64,000 bases of DNA from JAHFUA01 sp963733935 (GTDB lineage: Bacteria; Acidobacteriota; Terriglobia; Terriglobales; Acidobacteriaceae). Below the pieces are notes generated by a model. The model was given only the letters and a program-made list of their open reading frames with translations, did not search any database and was not told the DNA's origin. The DNA is taken from NCBI GenBank assembly GCA_963733935.1, contig CAVTEQ010000013.1, forward strand, positions 1-64,000. Reading direction: 5' to 3'. This document shows, in pieces, positions 46,900 to 54,571 of the stretch (within the stretch, counting starts at the first letter, position 1; every line of letters starts with the position of its first letter). The position numbers and the translations under genes were made by a program.

Positions 46900-48054
46900 T
46901 TAGAACACGCTCTGAACCAGTCGCTGCAACAGGTTCTGCCAGAAGTTGGTGGAACCAGTTGTGGGCGGGCACGGGTTGTTTGTGCGATAAATCGTGTATG
47001 ACGGCGTCGGCCCCCGGTATGGAGATATGCGGTTCGGGTTCTGCGTGAAATCAGAAACCCACGTATTGCCGTCCCACGCTTCGATGTGACCGGCAGGACT
47101 CGGCCCCGGCTGGATGACAACGATATCGCCCTTCTGCGGCGTGTAGTTGTCCGGAGATACCGGCGCGAAATCGTTGTTCTCGAGGAATGGGCCGTAGTCC
47201 TTAGCAAGAGTCGGGCGCAGCGAAGTGTCCAGTCCGCCAGCTTCCAATCCATGCCGTATCGCGCTTGCGCAATTATGCTGAGAGTTTCTGTGCGTGTGAT
47301 CGTCGAGCCATCGCGTGAAGTTGTCTATGTTGAGGCACGGAGCCAAGCCGGTCGGGTCAATGAAGTGCGTTGGATTGTTTCCAACGTAAGCATAGAAGTT
47401 GATTCCGCCATGGAACCATGTTGGGTCCTCGCTGATAAAGCGACCGACACTCGGGTCGTGGTATCTGGCCCGGTAGTAGTAGAGGCCAGTCTCCTGATCC
47501 CACTCGCGGCCTGTAAAGCGGAAGCGATTGGGATTGCTTCCATCGGCCGTCGTTATACCAAAGGGCTTGTACGTATAGCCGTCCGTAGCACCACTCGCTC
47601 CACTCAGGGACGTAACGGAACCAAGCCCGTCGGCCTCGAAGAACGCAGCACCTAGCCCGGTGACTGATGCTAGAGGCTCGTCTATACCACTCCCCTGCGT
47701 ATACCTCGCCAATACGGCCCCGCTGACATCGAGGTCAGCCACGATGTTCGCTCCATCGTAGAGGGAATTAGTCGTGCCTGCCGGGCCGCTCTTTTGAATT
47801 CGGCGGCCGAACGGATCGTACTTGAAGCTGACCGTTCCGCCCGAGCCCGGCAAGGTGACGGAAGCGAGGCGGTTCTCGTAGTCCCAGGCGTAGCTGGTCG
47901 CGCCATTCGAGCCGCTCTTGCTGATCAGATTTCCGTTGTAATCATAGGTGTAGCTCGACCTTGATGTCGAAATCAGTTCGTTCGAGCTATTGTAGGTGAG
48001 CGAAGGCACCGTCAGCGAGCTCAGCCGGTTGCCCACTGCGTCAGCGTGTTTCAT
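46900..48054 (-). CDS. Rhs C-terminal part with NlpC/P60- or CHAP-like tip
   Basis: 384 residues. About 1-235 are YD repeats and the Rhs hallmark (YDYNGNLISKS, RFRFTGREWDQETGLYYYRAR, FISEDP, NPTHFIDPTGLAP). The tip after residue 236 holds NCASAIRHGLEAGG with Cys262 and GDIVVIQPGPSPAGHIEAWDG with His323, the Cys-His spacing of NlpC/P60 or CHAP peptidoglycan amidases. The gene lacks any N-terminal region or signal; its ATG overlaps the stop of an antitoxin-like gene by 4 bases. So this is a tip remnant or cassette, perhaps a silent toxin reserve, paired with the DUF3828-like gene downstream. Confidence 0.75.
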   Translation of the reverse strand: MKHADAVGNRLSSLTVPSLTYNSSNELISTSRSSYTYDYNGNLISKSGSNGATSYAWDYENRLASVTLPGSGGTVSFKYDPFGRRIQKSGPAGTTNSLYDGANIVADLDVSGAVLARYTQGSGIDEPLASVTGLGAAFFEADGLGSVTSLSGASGATDGYTYKPFGITTADGSNPNRFRFTGREWDQETGLYYYRARYHDPSVGRFISEDPTWFHGGINFYAYVGNNPTHFIDPTGLAPCLNIDNFTRWLDDHTHRNSQHNCASAIRHGLEAGGLDTSLRPTLAKDYGPFLENNDFAPVSPDNYTPQKGDIVVIQPGPSPAGHIEAWDGNTWVSDFTQNPNRISPYRGPTPSYTIYRTNNPCPPTTGSTNFWQNLLQRLVQSVF

Positions 48055-48284
48055 CGCGCGTCCCGATTTTCAGGGATGAGCCGCGTGCTGTCCGACTGAG
48101 AAGATCTCGCCAACCGCTTGAGCCATCGGGCAGAGAGGTGACGGGTTTCCGCGAGATTGGTGACACTCGCGAGTTCTAGCGCGTGGAGAATCTCTGCTCG
48201 TAGAGACCGGCGGTTTCTCTTGGCTAGCGTATTCAATCGCGCCAAGAGCTCATCGTCAATATTGCGGATCAAGATATTAGCCAC
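48051..48284 (-). CDS. FitA/VapB-type ribbon-helix-helix antitoxin, orphan
   Basis: 77 residues, GTG 48284 with ggag upstream. MANILIRNIDDELLARLNTLAKRNRRSLRAEI is the ribbon-helix-helix pattern of FitA-like antitoxins that pair with PIN-domain RNases. The second half (LARSSQSDSTRLIPENRD) is not typical. No PIN toxin follows: its stop overlaps the start of the Rhs tail (ATGA). Likely a recombination left-over, or translation coupling that now expresses the Rhs tail. Confidence 0.7.
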   Translation of the reverse strand: MANILIRNIDDELLARLNTLAKRNRRSLRAEILHALELASVTNLAETRHLSARWLKRLARSSQSDSTRLIPENRDAR

Positions 48285-48341
48285 GACATGACTCCATCAC
48301 CCGATACCACACCGACTGTCATACTGAGGTGAAAAGCGAAG

Positions 48342-48636
48342 GGGCACGGCTTTTTTAGCCGTGCCGTTGAGCTTGGAATATGAACGGGCCTTTAGGTGTG
48401 TGCGTGAGAACTTGTGCCGCCCCTTCGGGCTCACGTTCTTACTCCACTTCACCCGGCGCTCACGCGCCGGGCTAACCCAAATGCCGCCCTTCGGGCTGCA
48501 TCGTGGTTCGGTTTAGACCACTCTCTCACTCGGAAAGCGGTTCTCACGCAGCCTCTTTAGGCCCTGGGGAATTCCCTCAGCGACTAAAGCCGAGTTCATA
48601 TCTGCCTCTAACGGCACGCCTGAAGGCGTGCCCCTT
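48342..48636. repeat. MITE/REP-like element, family A, with nested hairpins
   Basis: Left arm hairpin ggcacggct-tttt-agccgtgcc (about 48343-48364), right arm acggcacgcctgaaggcgtg (48611-48630, on to 48636). The core tttaggccctggggaattcc (48560-48579) continues to ctcagcgactaaagcc, equivalent to that at 13501-13537. Between are further hairpins such as cccggcgctcacgcgccggg. About 300 bases, without coding frame. It lies between two orphan antitoxin genes. Confidence 0.8.
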
Positions 48637-48702
48637 CACCGAGGCTTCCTCCAGTTTCACATCCCGCCGAAACTGAGCACCGCGAATCAGGTTTCGCGCG
48701 TT

Positions 48703-48957
48703 CTAGATTCCCAAGTCCTTGAACAGAGCGCGGGGAGTCTTGAAGCGCTTACCTCGGCGTCGATCGGCCACCTTCATTGCTCTGACGGTGGTGGGATTGG
48801 GAACCTTCACCTCGAACGGCAGAGCCTTTTCCGCAGCCACGCGAACCAGCAGCATTCGCACCGCGTCGGAAAGCGACAGGCCCATTTCCGCCAGTGTTTT
48901 CGCGGCTCTCTCCTTAACCCTGTCGTTCACGCGGATATGGACCATCGTAGTAGCCAT
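48703..48957 (-). CDS. RelB/DinJ-type antitoxin, orphan
   Basis: 84 residues from ATG 48957. ATTMVHIRVNDRVKERAAKTL and AEMGLSLSDAVRMLLVRVAAEKALPFEV are the DinJ/RelB ribbon-helix-helix pattern, including the conserved SLSDAVRMLL helix. These antitoxins normally precede a RelE/YafQ RNase toxin gene. Here the sequence after its stop at 48703 runs into the MITE-like repeat, so the toxin is missing. It may still repress, or buffer a toxin encoded elsewhere. Confidence 0.85.
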   Translation of the reverse strand: MATTMVHIRVNDRVKERAAKTLAEMGLSLSDAVRMLLVRVAAEKALPFEVKVPNPTTVRAMKVADRRRGKRFKTPRALFKDLGI

Positions 48958-49027
48958 GGCGAGTCCAGACCTCGAAGATACATCGTATCTCACATCGCGA
49001 AAGGTTGGCCTGAAGTTGCGGGTAAAT

Positions 49028-49079
49028 AAAGAAAGGCACAGAGGACGGAACCTCTGTGCCTCGGTGGCTCTGTGGCGGC
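49028..49079. repeat. Inverted repeat, family D (short copy)
   Basis: aaaggcacagagg and cctctgtgcctcggtggctc (with ctgtggcgg to 49079) form a degenerate version of the family D element. It touches the stop codon of the M48 protease gene. Confidence 0.6.
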
Positions 49080-50726
49080 CTATTGCGCGGGCGTGGTGGC
49101 GGCGACCTTCTCCGTCAGCTGTTTCTCGTTGACGCGCGTCAGGTACGGGAACACGGGCGTGACCTCGAAGAACATCTTCTCGCGCGCCGAGAGCAGGGCC
49201 ACGGGCTTGGCCTTGGACATCAGGGCGCGATCGTTCCACGGGTCGACTTTGATGCGCGCGCCCATGGGCAGGGCGGCGATCTGGTCCAGCTTGTTCATCT
49301 CCAGGGCCGGCGCCGAAGCGATCAGCTCGGACATGCGCGGGTTGCTGCCCAGGGTCAAGCCGTTGCCCAGGTGAGCGCGGATCAGATTAGGCAGCACCGG
49401 AGAACGTTGCTCGAGGGCGCGCATGAACAAACCGGCGCTGGCCAACTGGTCTTTATAAGGCGAGTTGCGCAGTAGCTCCAACGCTTTGGCATCCGCCGCC
49501 TGTTCCTCCGCCGGGGTGTGGTTGAAAGCGAGCTGGGTAAAAGTCTGGCGCTCGGGAAAGAGCATCTTGTCATTGAAGCCGTACATCGGGTTCTGGCCAT
49601 GGGCCAGCAGGATGTGCGCCATCTCGTGCGCCAGCACTGCCGCCAGCGTAGCCTCGTCCGGCAGCACGTCCAGCACGCCGCGGCTCATCACGATGGTGTG
49701 GCCCACGCTGAACGATTCCATGGGCGCGGTCAGCAGGACGCGGCAACGGAATTCCGGCTGCAGATCGATCTTGTTGGTGATGGCGATGTTGTTCACCACC
49801 GTCTCCAGCACCTTGTCGACTTCGCCCTCACGCGCCAGCAGGCCGGCGCGCTCCAGCTTGTCCAGAACGTTCTCCTCGGACTGCCGCGCCCACATGCGCT
49901 GCGACTGCACCGGCGACAGATCCTGGTTGTTTTCGCTCTGGTCCTTTACCGTGGGCGCGGGATCGACCAGCACCTGGGTGAGTTCATCCTGGCGGCCGCG
50001 GCTGTGCACGTTGTAGGCCCAGAAGCGAGTCTGCGCCTTGAAACTCAGGTGCTTCTTGGGGAAGGAGAACTTAAGATCCATCTCTTCCGAGTAGGTATAG
50101 GCGGGCAGCCACAGGTTGGGACCCATGTTGAGCCGCCAGCTATCGAAGTGGAAGTAGTAGCCGAAGCGCGGGCGCGGAACATAGGTGCCGTTGAAGCGGA
50201 CGATGTTGTAGTCCTGGTCCTCGACCCAAATGCGGCCCAGAAAACGTCCCTGGCCGGTGCCCTTCTTGGGAACCAGATCGAAAACCAGGCAGCGCACGTC
50301 ACCCAGAAACTCGCGGCGTATGAAGGTGAAGTCATAGTGGGCGCCGTCCAGCTCGCCTTCATCGGGAGAGACCACGGCGAAGCCGGCAGGGTTGTATTTC
50401 ATGGCGGTCAGCGGCCCAAAGAGGCGGTGCAAGAAGCCGCTGTGCTCGGAGACAAAGCTGGCGCTGACCGTGGCCCGGTTCTGCTCCATGCGGCCGAGAA
50501 AATAGGTGTCGCCGGAAGGCACTTCACCCAACTCGGCATCGGGCTTCATGTCCTGAATATAGGTTTCCACCATGGGAGAGTAGTTGTGCATGGCCTGCGC
50601 GAACTGCGTCTCCCGCTGACTGATGCGGCTGATTACCTGGTCGAAGGAAGTCGGCGTTGCCGCCCACGCCGGCGCGGTGACCAGCAGCAACAAGAAGCTC
50701 GCGATGACCCATCCCGATCTGCGCAT
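49080..50726 (-). CDS. Secreted M48-family zinc metallopeptidase
   Basis: 548 residues from ATG 50726 (MRRSGWVIA) or 50732. Signal peptide about 1-24. Residues about 25-260 form an outer-membrane-lipoprotein-sorting-like beta region (YTYSEEMDLKFSFPKKHLSF). From about 290 comes the M48 peptidase: MSRGVLDVLPDEATLAAVLAHEMAHILLAHG with HEMAH zinc motif, and third ligand Glu in TPAEEQAADAKALELL. The protein is probably periplasmic, in line with BepA/YfgC-like envelope quality control, but lacks an obvious TPR tail. It is followed upstream by the TonB-like gene on the same strand. Confidence 0.87.
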   Translation of the reverse strand: MRRSGWVIASFLLLLVTAPAWAATPTSFDQVISRISQRETQFAQAMHNYSPMVETYIQDMKPDAELGEVPSGDTYFLGRMEQNRATVSASFVSEHSGFLHRLFGPLTAMKYNPAGFAVVSPDEGELDGAHYDFTFIRREFLGDVRCLVFDLVPKKGTGQGRFLGRIWVEDQDYNIVRFNGTYVPRPRFGYYFHFDSWRLNMGPNLWLPAYTYSEEMDLKFSFPKKHLSFKAQTRFWAYNVHSRGRQDELTQVLVDPAPTVKDQSENNQDLSPVQSQRMWARQSEENVLDKLERAGLLAREGEVDKVLETVVNNIAITNKIDLQPEFRCRVLLTAPMESFSVGHTIVMSRGVLDVLPDEATLAAVLAHEMAHILLAHGQNPMYGFNDKMLFPERQTFTQLAFNHTPAEEQAADAKALELLRNSPYKDQLASAGLFMRALEQRSPVLPNLIRAHLGNGLTLGSNPRMSELIASAPALEMNKLDQIAALPMGARIKVDPWNDRALMSKAKPVALLSAREKMFFEVTPVFPYLTRVNEKQLTEKVAATTPAQ

Positions 50727-50765
50727 AAACATCCTCTGTCCGTCCTACAACGGTCTGAAATTCCC

Positions 50766-51785
50766 TTAAGCCAACTGGAAAACAATGTGCAACGTGGCCC
50801 GTGAATCTACTGCCTTGCCCTCGCGCTGCGCGGGTTTGAACTTGATCTGTTGGGCGGCGTGTACCGCCTGTTCATCCAGCCCATGGCCCAATCCCTGCAA
50901 TACCCGGACAACCTGCACTTCTCCGCTGGCTGTGAACAGCACTTCCAGCCGCACTTCGCCTTCAATCTTCAGATTTCTGCCTTCATTAGTGTAGTTGGGT
51001 TTGGGCTTGGCGAGAATCTCAACCGGCGTGGTGAGCGACTCGTTGGTCGGTGTCCTCTTGGGCTGCGCTTCGGGCACGGGAGTGGAAGCGGCGAACCCAG
51101 CCGCCCGCACGCTTCCGCCATTTTCGCTTTTGGGATTTCCCACCGCCACTCCATTCCCAAATCCGGCACTGGCCACCACCCCGGGAACTCCGTTGGCGCC
51201 ACCGCTGCCGTTGCCGCGGCCCGGACCGGAGGGAAGCTCCCACGCTCCGAACGCGTTGATGTTCACGGCGCGACCGTTGCCCTCGCGGGCGGGCACACCA
51301 TTGGGATCGCCGAAGCCTCCCGTCTGTACCTGCGCCGCCGCACGATTGGTGGTCGGCATCAGGGAACTGCCGGTGGAAAAAGTGTTGGTAGCTACCACTT
51401 TGACCGCCGGACGCGTCGGCAGCTCGGGCAGGCGAGAGTTCTGGTTCTTGATCTCGGGCGCTTCCACCACGGCTTCCCGCTTTTTCGCACGCGGCAGCGG
51501 CGGCAGGGTCAGGCTGGCTACCACCGGCGGTTCTTCCAGGGCTGGCTTGCTGATTTTGACCTTGGGCAGCAGGCGTGGATTTACCGGCTGCGGCGTTTGC
51601 GGCACCGGTGGTTCAAACGGCACCAGGTTGGTGATCATGTAGCGTGCCGGCAGGTCGAATTTAGCTGGATACAACAGGTTCAGGTTGATCACGGCGAGCA
51701 GCGCTAACGCCTGCAGACTATAGCTGCCGAAAAACAGGGTCCAGCGCGACCTTGGTTCTGGTAACGGACTGAACAATACCTTCAT
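50766..51785 (-). CDS. TonB-family energy-transducer-like protein
   Basis: 339 residues from ATG 51785 (MKVLFSPLPE). One transmembrane helix at about 21-40 (SLQALALLAVINLNLLYP). A Pro-rich periplasmic linker follows (PPVPQTPQPVNPRLLPKV). The C-terminal TonB domain at about 245-339 has YTNEGRNLKIEGEVRLEVLF, GEVQVVRVLQGLGHGLDEQA and IKFKPAQREGKAV, the TonB_C alpha/beta pattern. TonB moves energy from ExbBD to outer-membrane receptors, or acts in other envelope roles. No exbB/exbD or receptor gene is nearby. A Gly/Asn-rich middle (GRGNGSGGANGVPG) is likely unstructured. Confidence 0.85.
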   Translation of the reverse strand: MKVLFSPLPEPRSRWTLFFGSYSLQALALLAVINLNLLYPAKFDLPARYMITNLVPFEPPVPQTPQPVNPRLLPKVKISKPALEEPPVVASLTLPPLPRAKKREAVVEAPEIKNQNSRLPELPTRPAVKVVATNTFSTGSSLMPTTNRAAAQVQTGGFGDPNGVPAREGNGRAVNINAFGAWELPSGPGRGNGSGGANGVPGVVASAGFGNGVAVGNPKSENGGSVRAAGFAASTPVPEAQPKRTPTNESLTTPVEILAKPKPNYTNEGRNLKIEGEVRLEVLFTASGEVQVVRVLQGLGHGLDEQAVHAAQQIKFKPAQREGKAVDSRATLHIVFQLA

Positions 51786-52186
51786 GCGTACCCCCATTGG
51801 CGCGGACAATCAACACCGGAGCCGCTCCCCATCCGCATGTTTTGAGATCAGTCGGGAGCTAAATGCTACCACCGTTTCCGGCCCCAATCGCGCACTTTCC
51901 TTACAGTTTTTGTTAATTCCAGTGGTGCTCAGCCCGCCCTGGGAGCCAGAAGCGGCCCCGGGACCGCGGCTGAGCGCGACGAGACTCAATCCGCAATTTT
52001 TGTGCCGAACGGTAAAGCCAGCCACTGCAACAACCGGCGTTGTTGCTTAGGTTTCCGTAAATTCCGTTTTGGGAAAATGGGCAGTGTGAAAAGAAAATGT
52101 CCGCGGTGAAAAAAAGCTGCGATGGGAAAGGAGGCAGGTTGGGACTGCCTCCTTTCTCCAGTTTCGTTACCTCTCGCTGCGTTGGA
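51786..52186. other. Intergenic stretch with a hairpin
   Basis: 401 bases, no gene seen. Near its right end a hairpin ggaggcag (52130-52137) / ctgcctcc (52145-52152) stands 35 bases beyond the stop of the minus-strand gene 52187-52900 and could terminate it; on that strand it is followed by tttccc. The left part should hold the promoter of the TonB-like gene. Confidence 0.45.
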
Positions 52187-52900
52187 TTAGCGAGGGACGA
52201 GGAGCGGGCGATCGAGTTGCACTTCCAGTTGCGTCCCTTTGTCGAGACGGATGTCGCGGTCGAGGAGAATGCCGGCTCCCAAACCCAGGCCTGCGCCCGC
52301 GGCAGCTCCAATCGCCGCACCCTTGCCTCCGCCGGCCGCCACTCCAGCCAGCGTCCCGACACCGGCGCCGACTGCCACCGCCTCGGCCGCGCGCCGCTTA
52401 TCCACCGGCGGACGCTCGATCTCGCCTTCGCGGCCGGCCTCCTGGTTAACCCCGTGCTCGCCAGGGACTCCGGTCACGGTGGCCACCAGCGGGACCCATC
52501 CGTGCTGCGTCTCGATCTGGTCGAAGCTCAGCAGCAGCCGCGGATGCAAGCCTTGCTGCACGTCGCTCACGTGTCCCTTGATCTTCTTGCCCCGGGGGAT
52601 GAGAGAACCGTCGGGCGCCACCAGGTCGTCGCCCAGCCTGGCTTTGAAGTGTTTGCCGCGCTCCAGCCTGGCGGTGTCCAGCTTGTCGTCAAGCAGAACC
52701 AGGAAGCGCGTGCCCTCGGCGATGGCATTGGGATAACCTGCGCGCGCGCTGGGGTCGGGCTGATTGCCGTACGGCGCCTGGTTATTAGGCGGCTGATTGC
52801 CGGGCGCTTGATTGTCGTAAGGCGCCTGATTGTTGGACTGTGCGCGCACCAGCGGCACACTAAGCAACAGCATGATGACGAGGCTTGCCAGTCTCCTCAT
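52187..52900 (-). CDS. Exported glycine-zipper protein, function unknown
   Basis: 237 residues from ATG 52900 (MRRLASLVI). Signal peptide about 1-20. Then an Asn/Pro/Gln-rich repeat (NNQAPYDNQAPGNQPP). A beta-type section carries GTRFLVLLDDKLDTARLERG and GSLIPRGKKIKGHVSDVQ, similar to acidobacterial hypothetical exported proteins. Glycine-zipper helices follow (VGAGVGTLAGVAAGGGKGAA, GAAAGAGLGLGAGILL), likely membrane-inserting. It ends with GTQLEVQLDRPLLV. Upstream ribosome site is weak (gaggga). No enzymatic motif. Confidence 0.68.
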   Translation of the reverse strand: MRRLASLVIMLLLSVPLVRAQSNNQAPYDNQAPGNQPPNNQAPYGNQPDPSARAGYPNAIAEGTRFLVLLDDKLDTARLERGKHFKARLGDDLVAPDGSLIPRGKKIKGHVSDVQQGLHPRLLLSFDQIETQHGWVPLVATVTGVPGEHGVNQEAGREGEIERPPVDKRRAAEAVAVGAGVGTLAGVAAGGGKGAAIGAAAGAGLGLGAGILLDRDIRLDKGTQLEVQLDRPLLVPR

Positions 52901-53098
52901 AACGCGAGTCCCTCGATGGCTGATTTTGACGGCTTGCACACTTGGATGTGAGCGGCGCGCAAAACGCTGCCCGTGCTGCCAAATTCACACCGGCCGGACA
53001 GTGGCTGTGGTAACCCAGACTCGAGATTGCAACTCTACTCGTGCACCTTTCTCTATGCGATGATAAGAACCGGGGGTGCGGAGGAGGAGAGTCGCGCC

Positions 53099-53311
53099 AT
53101 GCGTAAATGGTGTGTACCCATGACGGTGCTTGGCTTGGCAGGCTTCGGAGCTTTGATACTCAGTCCGCGCGGCCGCCGCGCACTCGCGTGGCTGGCGGAG
53201 ACTTTCGCCGAAGCGCCAGAACTTTTCTGGAACGAGACAACCCAGCAGGACCTGGATCGCCTGCGGGCGGCTGTCGATCAACTTGCCGATTCTCTCGGCG
53301 CCGCCTTCTAA
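53099..53311 (+). CDS. Small hypothetical membrane-anchored protein
   Basis: 70 residues from ATG 53099 after ggaggagga. An N-terminal hydrophobic helix (PMTVLGLAGFGALIL) precedes a basic turn (SPRGRRAL) and an amphipathic helix with WLAETFAEAPELFWNETTQQ. The pattern suggests a short inner-membrane protein of the YtxH-like type, but I do not recognise a family. It is convergent with the HD-GYP regulator gene 30 bases away. Confidence 0.55.
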   Translation: MRKWCVPMTVLGLAGFGALILSPRGRRALAWLAETFAEAPELFWNETTQQDLDRLRAAVDQLADSLGAAF

Positions 53312-53340
53312 ATGGGCAATTTGCCCGGCCGCAATCTTTC

Positions 53341-54495
53341 CTAGTTGTTGCCGGCGCCGGCCAATTGCGGAACCTCGGGGATGCGAAAAACCTGGGGATG
53401 CACTTGCCGGCGAATGCTCTCCCAGATGTGCTCCGGCATGCCCAGGAAGACGGCGACGATGGCGGGATCGAACTGTCGTCCGGACCAGCGCTCGATTTCC
53501 TCGCGTGCCGCCTGGTAGCTTTGGGCAGCGCGGTAAGGACGGTCGGAGGTCATGGCATCCAGCGTGTCCGCTATGGCGAAGATTCTGGCCCCGAGCGGAA
53601 TCTCTTCCCCGCGAAGGGCTCGGGGATAGCCGGTGCCGTCCCAGCGTTCCTGATGGGAGTAGACGATCTCCGCGGCATCGGTGAGGAAGGGAATCTTGCT
53701 TACCATCTGGTAGCCGCGCAGGCAGTGCTCGCGCATGATCAGCAATTCCTGCTCGTTCAACGGGCCGGGCTTGCGCAGCACCTGATCCGGGATGGCCATC
53801 TTTCCGATGTCGTGCAGGAAAGCGCCGCGGGCGATCACGCGCAGATCCTCGCCGCGAATCCCCATAGCGCGGGCAATCTCGATGGTGAAAGCGGTGACGC
53901 GCTTGGAGTGGCCTTCGGTCTCCGCGTCTTTCAGGTCAAGCGCGTCGCCTAAAGCTTCTAACGTGATGTCGTAGGATTTTTTCAGCTCCAGGTTCGCTTG
54001 CTGCAGGTCGGAATACATCCGCCGCAGTTCCCCGGTCTTCTCCACCACGAGCGATTCCAGGTGTAACTGGAAGCGACGGTTCTCCAGCTTCAGACGGCGG
54101 TTTTCCAGCGCGCGCTTGACGGTATTCAGTAATTGATCGCGCTCAAACGGTTTCAACAGGTAGTCGTAAGCGCCGTTGCGGATGGCTTTCAGAGCTTCGG
54201 AAATGTCATTGACCGCGGTGACCATGATCACCGGCATGTCGGGAAATTGTTCCTTGACGCGCTCCAGCAGGATATCGCCGCGCATCTCCGCCATCATCAT
54301 GTCGGAGAGCATGAGCTCGAATTCCTCGCCGGAAGCCAGCGTTGCCAGGGCTAAATTGCCGTTGGCAGCGGCGGTGCAACGATAGCCCGCCGTGTCCAGC
54401 ATGGAGCAGACAACCTCGCGGATGGGCTCTTCGTCATCCACCACCAGGACGCGCTCATGGGTCGCCGGATCGGGCACCGAGCGCTCATTGTACAT
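53341..54495 (-). CDS. Response regulator with HD-GYP domain
   Basis: 384 residues. Receiver domain about 12-130 (VLVVDDEEPIREVV, phosphoacceptor Asp in MLSDMMM, and Lys in LLKPF). A coiled-coil linker follows (RRLKLENRRFQLHLESLV). The HD-GYP domain at about 180-345 has GHSKRV, AFLHDIGKMAIPD, RWDGTGYPRALRG, and IADTLDAMTSDRPYR. HD-GYP proteins hydrolyse cyclic di-GMP. The gene is divergent from a hybrid sensor kinase gene with 76 bases between, so they may be partners. Start ATG 54495. Confidence 0.93.
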   Translation of the reverse strand: MYNERSVPDPATHERVLVVDDEEPIREVVCSMLDTAGYRCTAAANGNLALATLASGEEFELMLSDMMMAEMRGDILLERVKEQFPDMPVIMVTAVNDISEALKAIRNGAYDYLLKPFERDQLLNTVKRALENRRLKLENRRFQLHLESLVVEKTGELRRMYSDLQQANLELKKSYDITLEALGDALDLKDAETEGHSKRVTAFTIEIARAMGIRGEDLRVIARGAFLHDIGKMAIPDQVLRKPGPLNEQELLIMREHCLRGYQMVSKIPFLTDAAEIVYSHQERWDGTGYPRALRGEEIPLGARIFAIADTLDAMTSDRPYRAAQSYQAAREEIERWSGRQFDPAIVAVFLGMPEHIWESIRRQVHPQVFRIPEVPQLAGAGNN

Positions 54496-54571
54496 GGTTT
54501 ACCTTTAAGGCATCTCTCGAAACTGGCTCCCGGGAGGCACTAACGTTCCGTGCTATACAACAGAAACAAAG

